Assembly (NCBI GenBank): GCA_016709445.1
Contig: JADJMV010000009.1
Location: 1-64,000, forward strand
Direction: 5' to 3'
Source of the DNA: Phycisphaerales bacterium
GTDB taxonomy: Bacteria > Planctomycetota > Phycisphaerae > Phycisphaerales > UBA1924
Length of the DNA stretch: 64,000 nt
Shown: piece after piece, positions 29,443 to 38,714 of the stretch
Layout of the letters: every line of letters begins with the position of its first letter
Position numbering within the stretch: position 1 is the first letter of the stretch
Notes under the pieces: generated by a model
Databases searched by the model: none
What the model was told of the DNA's origin: nothing
What the model saw: the letters and a program-made list of their open reading frames with translations, nothing else
Translations under genes and position numbers: made by a program

Positions 29443-32171
29443 ATGGCAACCCGAGGTAGAGCGTTGAACAGGTCCGCCAGCCCCCGCACGCGAACCCATC
29501 GAGCCCGCGCCGCGATCCTCGGCGCGGGGCTGTGCCTCCTGCCCATCGCCTGCTCCAAACCCGCGCCCCCGCCACCCTCGGGCGCCGGCAGTCGGGCGGT
29601 CAGCGCAGTCTCGCCGAGCGCGAACGGCCCCACCGGCTGGATCGCGTCCGCAGGCGCCGAGCACTGGCTCTCCCCGACCGCCGCGTTCGCACTCGACCCC
29701 GATCAATCGCTCCTCCCCGGCCTCGCGCCGGAAGGAATGCATGTCGGCTTCGAAACAATCGTGACGATCGAGCACTCGGGCCGCTACCGGTTCGGCGCCG
29801 AGGTCGAGGGGGGCGCCGCGACACTCTCGCTCCAGCCCCCGGCCGGACCGGCCCGGCAGAGTGCGCTCAAACCAGGCGACAATCTGTCCTGGTCCGACTG
29901 GGTCCAGCTCGACACCGGATACGTCGCGGTCTCCATCAGTTTCACCCGCGACGGCAACGCGAAGGCCCGACTCCGCCCCCTCTGGGAGATGGCCCCTGCC
30001 GGCGCCGACGGATTCCGCGCCGAGCCCATCCCCTCCAGACTCGCCCGCGTCCCGGCCGCGGCCGAGGCCGACACCGCCAAAGCCCAGCAGGTCGCCCGAG
30101 GCCGCCTGCTCCTGGGCCAACTCGGCTGCGTCAATTGTCACGACGCGCCGGGCGGCGCCACCGCGGAACGCGCCGCGCCCAACCTCGCCGATATCGCCCA
30201 GCGCGCCGGCGCCGCCTGGATGCTCAAATGGATCAGCGTGCCCCAGCTCATGAACCCAGGCTGCGGCATGCCCGACGTCGTCGGCGATTCGCCCGAGGCC
30301 ATCGCCGAAGCCCAGGCCATCGTCGCGTTCCTCGAGAGCCTCGCCCCCGCCACCGACTGGCCCGCTCCCGCGACTGAGGACGCCGTCCTCACCGCCGGCA
30401 AGACGCTGTACGAGAGCATCGGCTGCATCGCCTGCCACGGCGCGCCGGTCTCCAAGAACAACACCGAATGGTCCCCCCGGGTCCCCTTCGGAGACCTGAC
30501 CGGAAAGTGGAACCCCGCCGCGCTCGCGGCCTACCTCCGCGAGCCGCACCTCAACCGCCCCAGCGGGCGGATGCCCTCCCTCCTCCTCACCGAGCAGGAG
30601 TCCGACCAACTGGCCACCTACCTCGCCCACGAATGGGGCCCCGGCTCGGGCGAGCGCCCCGACAGCACACCGGAGCAGGTGGCCCAGGGCCGCGCCGCAT
30701 TCACGTCCCGGGGCTGCGTCAACTGCCACGATCTCGGAGACCTGACGCCGGGCGCCGACATCAAGCCTCTGTCCGGGCTCGACGACACCGCGGGCTGCCT
30801 CAACCCCGACGACGCCCTCACGCCCCGATACGCCATCTCCGCGGAAGACGCCGAGGCCCTCCGGGCAGCGATCAAGATCATCTCAACCTGGGACTCGACA
30901 TTCCCCGCGCCCCTCGACCACGCCGCCCTCGCCATCGAGTCGCTCAACTGCATCGCCTGCCACGAGTGGCACGAGCAGGGAGGGGTCTCGCCCGCCATCC
31001 GCGACAAGTTCGAGACACAGAACGACGTGGACCTCGGAGACGAAGGCCGCCTCCCACCCCGGCTCGCGGGCGTCGGCTGGAAGCTCACGAGCCAGTGGCT
31101 CATCCAAGTCCTTGGCGACGGCGCGCGGGCACGCCCCTACATGAACGCCCGCATGCCCGTTTTCGCTTCACCCCACGCCCCCGCCCTTGTCGATGAACTC
31201 GCCCAGACCGACGGAGTCTGGCCCGGCAGCGATGCCCGCGAGCCCGAAAGCAACGACCGCATGGTCCAGGCCGGCCTCAAACTCGTCGGTGACGGTGGCC
31301 TCAACTGCATCGCCTGCCACGCCTTCGCCGACAAACCGCCCGTCGGCCTGCCAGGGCCCAACATCGCCCAGTTCGGCGAACGCCTCCGGTACGATTGGTT
31401 CAAGCGCTACATCCACGCCCCGCCCCGCTTCAAGCCCGGCACCCGCATGCCCAGCTTCTTCCTCACCGGCCAGAGCCCCATCACCACCGTCCTCGCCGGC
31501 GATACCGACAAGCAGACCGACGCCATGTGGGACTATTTCTCGCTCGGCGAACTCTTCATGCCCACCCCCGAGGGCGTGATGGCCGAGGGGGGGATGGCCC
31601 TCCAGGTCAAGGACCGCCCCATGGTGCTCCGCACCTTCCTCAAGGGCGTCGGCTCGCGCGGGATCGCCATCGGCTTCCCGCGGGCGTGCACTTCGGCTAC
31701 GACGCCGCCACCTCGCGCCTCGCCTACGCCTGGACCGGCGAGTTTCTCGACGCCTCCGGGGCCTGGTCGGGGCGGGGAGGGGACGTCGTCGGTGGCCAGG
31801 GGCCAACCGTCTGGACAGCGCCGGAGGGCCCGCTCGTCGCTACCGGCAAGCAACCCGCCGAGTGGAGCAACGCCCCGGCGCCCGACTACCGAGGCTACAA
31901 GCTCGACCCGGATGGTACCCCCACCTTCATGTCCCGCCTCGGCCCGCTGACCATCGACGACACCTTCCGGCCCCACCCGAGGGCCGGCGCGATCTTCTCC
32001 CGCACACTCGAGATCTCCGGCCTCTCGCAGGGCCAGACGGTGTGGCTCCATCCCGGCCCCGGGTCATCGATAGCCAGGCTCGCTGGCGGCTCCTCCGAGA
32101 GTGTCGGCGAAGCCGTCAAGGTCACTTCCCAAGGGGACAAGCTCTCGGTCGTCCTGGAGGTGCTCCCGTGA
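29443..32171 (+). CDS. Pentahaem c-type cytochrome lipoprotein, frameshifted near 3' end
   Basis: The signal region ends LLPIACSK, a lipobox, so it is likely a lipid-anchored exported protein. Five CxxCH haem sites are visible: CVNCH, CIACH, CVNCH, CIACH and CIACH. The first about 170 residues are a PA14/carbohydrate-binding-like sandwich without haem. The frame breaks at 31680-31681: GIAIGFP is in one frame and AGVHFGYDAATSRLAYAWTG in the next. Adding one G (ccgGcgggc) joins them into a protein of about 909 residues. The C-terminal domain (31682-32171) is shared with planctomycete cytochromes next to sugar dehydrogenases. The start may be ATG 29443 or TTG 29464; the latter has GAGGT upstream. 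Its stop overlaps the next GTG. It probably carries electrons from sugar oxidation (inference). Confidence 0.8.
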
Positions 32172-34246
32172 ACAGGGCCGCGGAATTCGCCGTGATCGCA
32201 GTCCTCGCCGCATCCCCCGCCCTCGCCCAGGAGATCGGTTTCGGCGACGTCCCATACGAGAAGCTCGCGACCCGCGAGGCCACCGAGCAATCGATGATGA
32301 CCAAGCTTGCCCGCCAGATGGATGTGGAGTGGGGGCCCTGGTACCTCCTCTCGCCCTTCCCGGGCAACGATTCCGACGGCTCGCTCGTCCGCCCGCTCCC
32401 TCCCGAGGACGAACTCCCGCGCATGGCGGCCGGCGGACCAGGCCCCGACCTCACGCGCGTCTACGAAGGCAAGAGCGGCCTCACGCCGAAGTGGACCGAG
32501 CTTGGCCCGGACGACGACCGCGCGGTCGACCTCCGCGTGTTCAACGACGAAGAACTCAACACCAACGCCATCGCCTTTCTCTACCGCACCGTTACCGCAC
32601 CCGCATCCGGAAAGTTCGACCTCGCCATGGGCTCCGACGATGGGCTCGAGTTCTGGCTCAACGGGCGCCTGCTCGTCCAGGCCGACCAGCCCCGCAGCAT
32701 GGACCCAGAAGCCCACCACATCGCGCTCGACCTCCAGAAGGGCGTCAACCACATCCTCTGCAAAGTCTCCCAAGGCAACGGCTCCTGGGAGTACCTGCTG
32801 AACCGGCGGCACGAGCTCAATCCCTTCGACGACGCCAAGCTCCAGGCCTGCCTCAACCGCGACTTCCCGACGCCAGAGCAGCCCTTCTACACGCTCGAGA
32901 CCATTCCCATCCCCAACGACATCGTGCTCGAGGTCGGCGGCCTGGCCGCCCTCGCCGACGGGCGCCTGGGCGTCAGCACCCGCCGCGGCGACATCTACTT
33001 CGTCGACTACAACGGCACGAGCGGCGGCTCGATCTTCGCACCAATCTACTCCCGCTTCGCCAGCGGCCTGCACGAGGCGCTCGGCCTCGCCGCCCGGACC
33101 GAGCAGGGCCGCCAGGTGCTCTACGCCGTGCAGCGCGGCGAACTCACCCGCCTCGTCGACCTGGACGGCGACGACCGCTGCGATGTCTACGAGGCCTACT
33201 GCGACAGCTGGGGCGTCTCGGGCAACTACCACGAGTTTGCCTTCGGCCCCAAGTTCGACGCCGAGGGCAACGCCTGGGTCAGCCTCAACGTCGGCTTCTG
33301 CGGCTCGCTCGGCAAGAGCATCGCCCCCTACCGAGGCTGGATCGGCAAGGTCACGCCCAGGGGCGAGTTCATCCCCATCGCGGACGGCGCCCGCTCGCCC
33401 AACGGCATCGGCATCCTCCCCACCGGCGAGGTCTTCTACGTCGACAACCAGGGCGACTATGTCGGCACCAACCGGATGAGTCTCGTCGCGCCGGGCCTCT
33501 GGGAGGGTCACCCCTCCAGCCTCCGCTGGCGCGACGGGCTTGCCGGGTTCGCCAAGGAACCCCAACGCCAGCGGGCCACCATCTGGTTCCCCTACCAGAA
33601 AATGGGCCAGTCCACCGCCGACATCACCGTCGACTCGACCGCCGGCAAGTTCGGGCCCTTCGCCGGGCAGATCTTCGTCGGCGACCAGATGAACGCGGCC
33701 GTCTACCGCGTCACCCTCGAGAAGATCGGCGACATCTGGCAGGGCGCCTGCTACCCGTTCCGCGCCGGAGGCGACTGCGGGGTCAACCGGATCGTCTTCG
33801 ATGCCGAGGGCTCCATGCTCATCGGCGAGACCGACCGGGGCTGGGGCTCCATGGGCCGCAAACGCTACGGCATCCAGCGCATCAAGTGGACGGGCAAGAC
33901 CCCATTCGAGATCCACACGATGAGCGCAGTCCCAGGCGGGTTCGAACTTCAGTTCACCCAGGACATCGACACCAAGTCCGCCGCCGACCCGGCGTCGTAC
34001 GCGATGACCAGCTACACCTACGAGTACCACCAGACCTACGGATCCGACGAGATGGAGACCCAGCGCCCGACGATCACCGGTGCGGCGGTCGTGGGCCCCC
34101 GCACCGTGCGTCTGACCGTCGCGGGGCTGCGCTCCGGCGGCGAGGGCTTCGTCCACGAACTGCACGCCGAGGGGGTCAGGGACGCGACGGGCGCTCCGCT
34201 GCTCCACGCGGCCGCCTACTACACCCTCCAGAAGGCGCCCGGGTAG
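32168..34246 (+). CDS. Secreted PVC-type sugar dehydrogenase-like beta-propeller protein
   Basis: 692 residues from GTG overlapping the previous stop (GTGA). Signal peptide AVIAVLAASPALAQ. Residues about 100-220 form a PA14-like sandwich (MGSDDGLEFWLNGRLLVQAD). Residues about 250-590 form the six-bladed propeller related to sorbosone/glucose dehydrogenases (DUF7133-like): GGLAALADGRLGVSTRRGDI, HEFAFGPKFDAEGNAWVSLN, RSPNGIGILPTGEVFYVDNQ and GETDRGWGSMG. A final Ig-like domain closes the protein. The propeller fold in this family often uses PQQ, but cofactor residues cannot be confirmed by eye. Its coupling to a pentahaem cytochrome suggests the cytochrome accepts its electrons (inference). Last gene of the operon. 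Confidence 0.8.
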   Translation: MNRAAEFAVIAVLAASPALAQEIGFGDVPYEKLATREATEQSMMTKLARQMDVEWGPWYLLSPFPGNDSDGSLVRPLPPEDELPRMAAGGPGPDLTRVYEGKSGLTPKWTELGPDDDRAVDLRVFNDEELNTNAIAFLYRTVTAPASGKFDLAMGSDDGLEFWLNGRLLVQADQPRSMDPEAHHIALDLQKGVNHILCKVSQGNGSWEYLLNRRHELNPFDDAKLQACLNRDFPTPEQPFYTLETIPIPNDIVLEVGGLAALADGRLGVSTRRGDIYFVDYNGTSGGSIFAPIYSRFASGLHEALGLAARTEQGRQVLYAVQRGELTRLVDLDGDDRCDVYEAYCDSWGVSGNYHEFAFGPKFDAEGNAWVSLNVGFCGSLGKSIAPYRGWIGKVTPRGEFIPIADGARSPNGIGILPTGEVFYVDNQGDYVGTNRMSLVAPGLWEGHPSSLRWRDGLAGFAKEPQRQRATIWFPYQKMGQSTADITVDSTAGKFGPFAGQIFVGDQMNAAVYRVTLEKIGDIWQGACYPFRAGGDCGVNRIVFDAEGSMLIGETDRGWGSMGRKRYGIQRIKWTGKTPFEIHTMSAVPGGFELQFTQDIDTKSAADPASYAMTSYTYEYHQTYGSDEMETQRPTITGAAVVGPRTVRLTVAGLRSGGEGFVHELHAEGVRDATGAPLLHAAAYYTLQKAPG

Positions 34247-34248
34247 CC

Positions 34249-36129
34249 TCAGCTCGCGCCCGCCCCGAATCCGCGTGCAACCCGCAGCGGGCGGAGCATG
34301 GCCATTTTCTTCTGCTGGTGGCTGGACATCCGTCCCAGGATATCGTTCAGCGTTCGCACGGCCTCGACGACGAATGGCCCCTTGTTGAGCATAACGCACT
34401 CGGCTCGTTCAGACATCGCCGCATCGGTCACCTCGGCGCGGCTCGGCAGACCCTTTTTGGTCAGGCTCTCGAGCACCTGCGTCGCCCAGATCACGGGGAC
34501 GTGCGCCGCCTCACACATCCAAAGAATCTCTTCCTGCACCTCGGCCATCCGCTCGAATCCGCACTCGACGGCGAGGTCCCCCCGCGCAATCATCACGCCG
34601 ACTGGAGGCGTCCGCATCGCCTCGAGTATCAGAGCCGGCAGATTGTCGAACGCACGGCGCGTCTCGATCTTGAGCACGATGCCGAGCTTGCCCGCAACGC
34701 CCAGGCCTCGCAGCGCTTCGGCAAGAACCCGCACGTCTTCCACGCTGTTCACGAACGACAGGCCGACCATATCGGCGTGCCCCGCAACGAACGGCATCGC
34801 AGCCCGGTCGTCCTCGGTCATGGAGGGGATCCGCAGCGGACTGTCCGGGAAGTTCATGCTCTTGTCGGCCCGGAGCGTCGCGCCCCCGGCACGGGCCCTC
34901 GTGATCCGGACCAGGAGCCCCTCGTCCGATACCCGCTCGACCACACCACCGATCTTGCCGTCGTCGAAGAGCACCCGGTCGTTCGTCCGTACGTCCCCGA
35001 GGGCGTCCGGAAAGGTGCACGGAACCCGCGCCTGGCCCTCCACGATTCCGCCCGTTCCCGAAGGCGTCACCAGCAGCGCATCGCCCTCGTGTAGCAGGAG
35101 GCTCCCTTCCGACCGCGGTGTCCACTCCACGACGCCCTCGTGGGCCGCGTTGCCCTCGTCCTGGAGCCAGATCTTCGTCCCGGGTGCGGCGTAACCCGTC
35201 TGCCAAGCCTCGGCGAGCCACGCGTCGGCACCGAGCCTCGTCACGACGCGGAGCCGGCGGCGGTGCGCGCGCGTGTCGCGAAGCCGCAGCATTGACCCGG
35301 TCGCCAAGGCCCGCAGGAATGTTGCCGGCATTCCCAGCACCGTCGTCCCTTCCGCCAGCGGCGGCAGCGATGCCTCGCCGTCGCCGGCGACGAGCGCCAC
35401 GAGTGCCGGCGCGACCGGTCGGCCCAGCGCATCCCGGCGTGGGCGCCACCTGGCGACCGCGGGGCCCGGCGTGATCGGGCCCGTCCGCACCTTGGGGCCG
35501 GGGATGTCGGCGAGCACCCGCAGGCGGCCCCCACCGGGACCCGCCGCGTCCGCGATGTGGCGCGCCATCGCGAGCCAGTCCGCTTCAGTGTCGTGCGCAC
35601 AGTTGATCCGCACGATGTCCATGCCCGCGCCGCAGAGCCGGGCGAGCAATTCCGGCCCTCGCGCAACATCCGCGGCCTCCGAGGGCATGGTCACCATGAT
35701 GCGGGTCTCCCGCCCCGGGTGGGCAACTTCGCCCAGGAGATCCACCGTGCGCCTCGCCAGCATGGTCTCTGTCTGCAGAAGGCCGGGGCCGTGCTCGAAC
35801 CGGCTCGGATCGAGCGGCTCGCCCAGCATCTCGGCGACGGTCAGACGCACCGCCTCGATCGTCTCCCGCACATGCGGTTCACACCTACCCAAGGAGCTGA
35901 GGCCCAGCACCGCGAGGTCCATCTGCAGCGGCCGCAGATCCACGTTGCGTATCGCGAGATACCGCACCAGATTGACCGCGCTCAGGCGATACTCCGGCGG
36001 CACGGACTGGATAGCGACCGCGGCCGCACGCTCCACATTCTCGATCGCGGACAGCAACTCGTCCAGCTGGGCCGCGATGCGGCGGAGGCGTTCGAGGCGG
36101 GCAGTCGGGACGGGAGTTTCCCTTCCCAT
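34249..36129 (-). CDS. Atypical pyruvate kinase-like protein
   Basis: 626 residues. Residues about 1-125 are a helical amino-terminal region not found in ordinary pyruvate kinases. The catalytic barrel then has DIVRINCAHDT (canonical RxNxSHG), LADIPGPKVRTG, DKSMNFPDSPLRIPSMTEDD, ADMVGLSFVNSVEDV, LKIETRRAFDNLP (catalytic Lys, metal Glu), VMIARGDLAVECG and SRAEVTDAAMSERAECVMLN. A B-domain insertion with about 150 extra residues lies between the GPKVRTG and SMNFP blocks. The chain ends just after VMLNKGPFVVEAV, so the allosteric C-terminal domain is missing. The active-site residues look present, so phosphoenolpyruvate kinase activity is plausible but unproven. The 3' end meets the convergent dehydrogenase gene with a two-base gap. 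Confidence 0.78.
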   Translation of the reverse strand: MGRETPVPTARLERLRRIAAQLDELLSAIENVERAAAVAIQSVPPEYRLSAVNLVRYLAIRNVDLRPLQMDLAVLGLSSLGRCEPHVRETIEAVRLTVAEMLGEPLDPSRFEHGPGLLQTETMLARRTVDLLGEVAHPGRETRIMVTMPSEAADVARGPELLARLCGAGMDIVRINCAHDTEADWLAMARHIADAAGPGGGRLRVLADIPGPKVRTGPITPGPAVARWRPRRDALGRPVAPALVALVAGDGEASLPPLAEGTTVLGMPATFLRALATGSMLRLRDTRAHRRRLRVVTRLGADAWLAEAWQTGYAAPGTKIWLQDEGNAAHEGVVEWTPRSEGSLLLHEGDALLVTPSGTGGIVEGQARVPCTFPDALGDVRTNDRVLFDDGKIGGVVERVSDEGLLVRITRARAGGATLRADKSMNFPDSPLRIPSMTEDDRAAMPFVAGHADMVGLSFVNSVEDVRVLAEALRGLGVAGKLGIVLKIETRRAFDNLPALILEAMRTPPVGVMIARGDLAVECGFERMAEVQEEILWMCEAAHVPVIWATQVLESLTKKGLPSRAEVTDAAMSERAECVMLNKGPFVVEAVRTLNDILGRMSSHQQKKMAMLRPLRVARGFGAGAS

Positions 36130-36292
36130 CGTCGTCACGCGCCATTCTATCGCAGGCGACGCCCCCGGGGCCATGGCCTGGCCTTCGAACTGGGCCGGCT
36201 CGTGGACTGAGGAGGCTCGGCCGGGACTGGGTCCTAACGGTCGCGCTCCCCGGTGGGCGAGGTTGACGAAATGATCGCCCCGATCGGGCTCG

Positions 36293-36622
36293 TCAGGTCG
36301 ACGCGGGCCGCGCGGCAGCCCCCTCCGCAGTGGGGGCAGAGATCGTGGCGGCGATTGCGGGGATGACCGCCGTCGCGGGGCCCACTCGGATGGAGAACGC
36401 GGTCGATCCGCCCCAACGCACGATCGCTTCAAGTGGTTCGATGGCGAGCGTTTCCGCGTCTCCACCAGCGAGCCGGAGTGTCGGGCGATCGCGCGATCCG
36501 CCGGTACATTGGAGAACGATCGCGACTTCGGCGTCGAGAGCCAGTTCGGACTGGTGGTCGCCCAGCGAACCCTGTAGCTCGAAGATGTCAAAAGTCCCCG
36601 TCGCATGCTTCCGTGCGAGCAT
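36293..36622 (-). CDS. Small hypothetical protein
   Basis: 109 residues from ATG, with AAGGAGGGG eight bases upstream. The middle (ALDAEVAIVLQC, PTLRLAGGDAETLAIEPLEA) reads as a small all-beta cytoplasmic domain, and the C terminus is Ala/Pro-rich. No family is recognised. It sits between argH and the pyruvate kinase-like gene on the same strand, with gaps of about 127 and 163 bases that show nothing obvious. The strong ribosome-binding site is the main support. Confidence 0.5.
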   Translation of the reverse strand: MLARKHATGTFDIFELQGSLGDHQSELALDAEVAIVLQCTGGSRDRPTLRLAGGDAETLAIEPLEAIVRWGGSTAFSIRVGPATAVIPAIAATISAPTAEGAAARPAST

Positions 36623-36749
36623 CGCGTGTCCCCTCCTTGCCCGGATCCCGCACTCCCGCCGATCGGCGCGTCGCCTTCCGGCTGCTGCCCGGGCATGCCG
36701 AGCAGATGAGATCATCCTTGAAGCCCGCGACCCCTATGGCGACGGGGTG

Positions 36750-38153
36750 TCAGTCCTCGGTTCGATTCCGCGCGGATGCGATGGCTTCGCGGACGCGAGC
36801 CGGCGCCGTGCCGCCCTCGACCTGGCGTTTGGCAAGCGTTGCTTCGAGTGTGAGGCGAGGGTAGACGTCTTCTTTCACCGCAGGGGCGTGGGTGCGCAGA
36901 TCGGCGAGGGAGAGGTCTTCGAGGGTGATCCCGCGGGAGAGGGCGAGGCGGACAAGCAGGCCGACCTGCTCGTGTGCATCCCGGAATGGAACACCCTGTT
37001 CGACGAGGTAGTCGGCCAGTTCGGTGGCGTTGGCGAATCCGCCCAGCGCGGCTTGCCGGCATCGAGCGCGGTCAAACGTGCAGCCCTGGATCACGCGGGT
37101 CGCGATCCGGAGGCAGAGACCGAGTTGGTCGAGCCCGTCAAACAGCGGCTCCTTGTCCTCCTGAAGGTCCTTGTTGTAAGCGAACGGGAGGCCCTTGAGC
37201 GTGACAAGAAAGCCGGTCGCGGCGCCGATGATGCGTCCGGCCTTGCCCCGCAAGAGTTCGCAGGCATCGGGGTTCTTCTTCTGTGGCATGATGGAGGACC
37301 CGCTCGTCACGGCATCATCCATCTCAACCAGCGCAAATTCACCCGAGGAATAGAGGATGAGCTCCTCGCCGAGACGGGAGAGGTGCGTCGCGCAGAGCGA
37401 GGCCGCGCCCAGCGACTCGGCCACGAAGTCACGGTCCGCGACACCATCCATGCTGTTCGCCGTCGGGCCTGCGAAGCCGAGATCGATCGCGAGCGTCTGC
37501 CGGTCGATGGCGTAGCCCGTCCCCGCGAGGGCGGCCGAGCCGAGCGGACAGCGATTGGCCCGGTTTCGGGCGTCCGCCAGACGTCCCGCGTCCCGATCAA
37601 ACGCCTCAAAGTGTGCCATGGCCCAATGCGAGAGCAGCACGGGTTGGGCCCGCTGGAGATGCGTATATCCCGGGAGGGGTGTATCGATCTCGCGCTCGGC
37701 GAGCGCGATGAAGGCACGTTGGACCTCGCGGATTTCCGCGAGACGCACATCGAGCGTCGCCCGCGTCCAAAGCCGTAGATCCGTCGCAACCTGGTCATTG
37801 CGGGAGCGCCCGGTGTGCAGCTTCTTGCCGAGCGGCCCGAGCATGGCGACCAGCCGCTGCTCGACCCAGGTATGCACATCTTCGGCGCCGGAATCGGTAG
37901 GGGGGGAGGCCAGTTCGGCGGCCTCGGAGTCCAAGTCGCCCAAGGCGGCGTGGAGTCGGGCGACCTCGTCCGCGCCGAGGACACCTGCTCGCCCGAGCGC
38001 ATCCGCCCAGGCCAGGGAGCCCTGGATGTCCTGGTGCACGAGGCGCCAGTCGAAGGGGAGGGAGTCGTTGATCGCGCGGAACAGGGCGTCAGGACCCGAT
38101 GCGAATCGGCCGCCCCAGAGCGCGTGCGACGGTGGTGTGGGTGGGGTGGTCAT
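36750..38153 (-). CDS. argH: Argininosuccinate lyase
   Basis: 467 residues, the normal ArgH length. Splits argininosuccinate to arginine and fumarate, the last step of arginine synthesis. It opens HALWGGRFASGPDALFRAIN and carries AEDVHTWVEQRL, KKLHTGRSRNDQVATDLRLW, LPGYTHLQRAQPVLLSHW and the fumarase-superfamily signature SGSSIMPQKKNPDACELLRG with the mobile-loop catalytic Ser. ATG 38153 was chosen because the aligned N terminus begins nearby; upstream in-frame codons are not conserved. No other arginine gene is nearby. Confidence 0.95.
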   Translation of the reverse strand: MTTPPTPPSHALWGGRFASGPDALFRAINDSLPFDWRLVHQDIQGSLAWADALGRAGVLGADEVARLHAALGDLDSEAAELASPPTDSGAEDVHTWVEQRLVAMLGPLGKKLHTGRSRNDQVATDLRLWTRATLDVRLAEIREVQRAFIALAEREIDTPLPGYTHLQRAQPVLLSHWAMAHFEAFDRDAGRLADARNRANRCPLGSAALAGTGYAIDRQTLAIDLGFAGPTANSMDGVADRDFVAESLGAASLCATHLSRLGEELILYSSGEFALVEMDDAVTSGSSIMPQKKNPDACELLRGKAGRIIGAATGFLVTLKGLPFAYNKDLQEDKEPLFDGLDQLGLCLRIATRVIQGCTFDRARCRQAALGGFANATELADYLVEQGVPFRDAHEQVGLLVRLALSRGITLEDLSLADLRTHAPAVKEDVYPRLTLEATLAKRQVEGGTAPARVREAIASARNRTED

Positions 38154-38714
38154 GGCGAGAGTGTACGGGGCGGCGAGCCCGCCGAAGCAGTCCGCCCCGC
38201 TGGACAACCCGCGCGGTCAGCGGCGACACCGGTGGGATCGGGACCGCCCGGACTTTCTCCTTTCGCATGAGCAGGAGTGACCGCCTGGTCGGGCCGCCTT
38301 CCAACGAAGGCGCCGCGCCGTCGACCTTGCACTCGGACGCAAGGGCGCGAAGATCCGCGGCCCAATTGAGGGACCGGAATCCTCCGGCGGTGGTGCCGCA
38401 ATCGCGATCTGGCCGTTGAGTTGGAATTGCGCTGAACGGCTCGATCTCGCCGACCCGAATCGCGAGGGGGGCCCCTGCGCCGGCCGAGATACCGCAGGAT
38501 TGGGTGCGAAAGAGACGGGAAACCCCTTGTTGGTCTGGTGGAAAGGGGCTGCCAGATGGGGCGGTGGGGAGGGATTGGCCTAGTTGGAGTGCGATCGCCC
38601 GGCCCGAGCATCAGGCGGCCACGGGGCGAGCCAAGGGGTTCCCGCACTTGGGCTCAATCCCGCAAGGCAGGGATCCGATCTCCTCTGGATCTCGTGTGGT
38701 GGGGCCGCCGCAAT
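38154..38714 (+). other. 561-base gene-free leader with interlocking inverted repeats
   Basis: The gap between argH and the GGDEF-EAL gene holds no convincing gene. It does hold structure. GGGAAACCCCTTG (38517-38529) can pair with AAGGGG only fourteen bases downstream (38543-38548), or with CAAGGGGTTCCC 103 bases downstream (38632-38643), as mutually exclusive partners. A third arm, GAGCCAAG (38628-38635), can pair with CTTGGGCTC (38647-38655). The last arm ends about 60 bases before the start codon. No GEMM c-di-GMP riboswitch core was recognised by eye. The argH promoter must also lie here. Confidence 0.4.

Noticed and set aside
28165..34399. Very long open frames on the minus strand (about 850 residues each) opposite the sugar-oxidation operon
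   Set aside because: They are antisense shadows caused by extreme third-position G+C. Their translations are compositionally biased and lack domains, while the plus-strand genes show signal peptides, haem sites and family motifs.
38150..38647. Possible 165-residue minus-strand gene between argH and the GGDEF-EAL gene
   Set aside because: The translation is Arg/Pro-rich without motifs, it covers the argH promoter region, and it has no ribosome-binding site.
38461..38714. GEMM-type c-di-GMP riboswitch
   Set aside because: The conserved core and tetraloop-receptor sequences are not visible; only unassigned inverted repeats are present.
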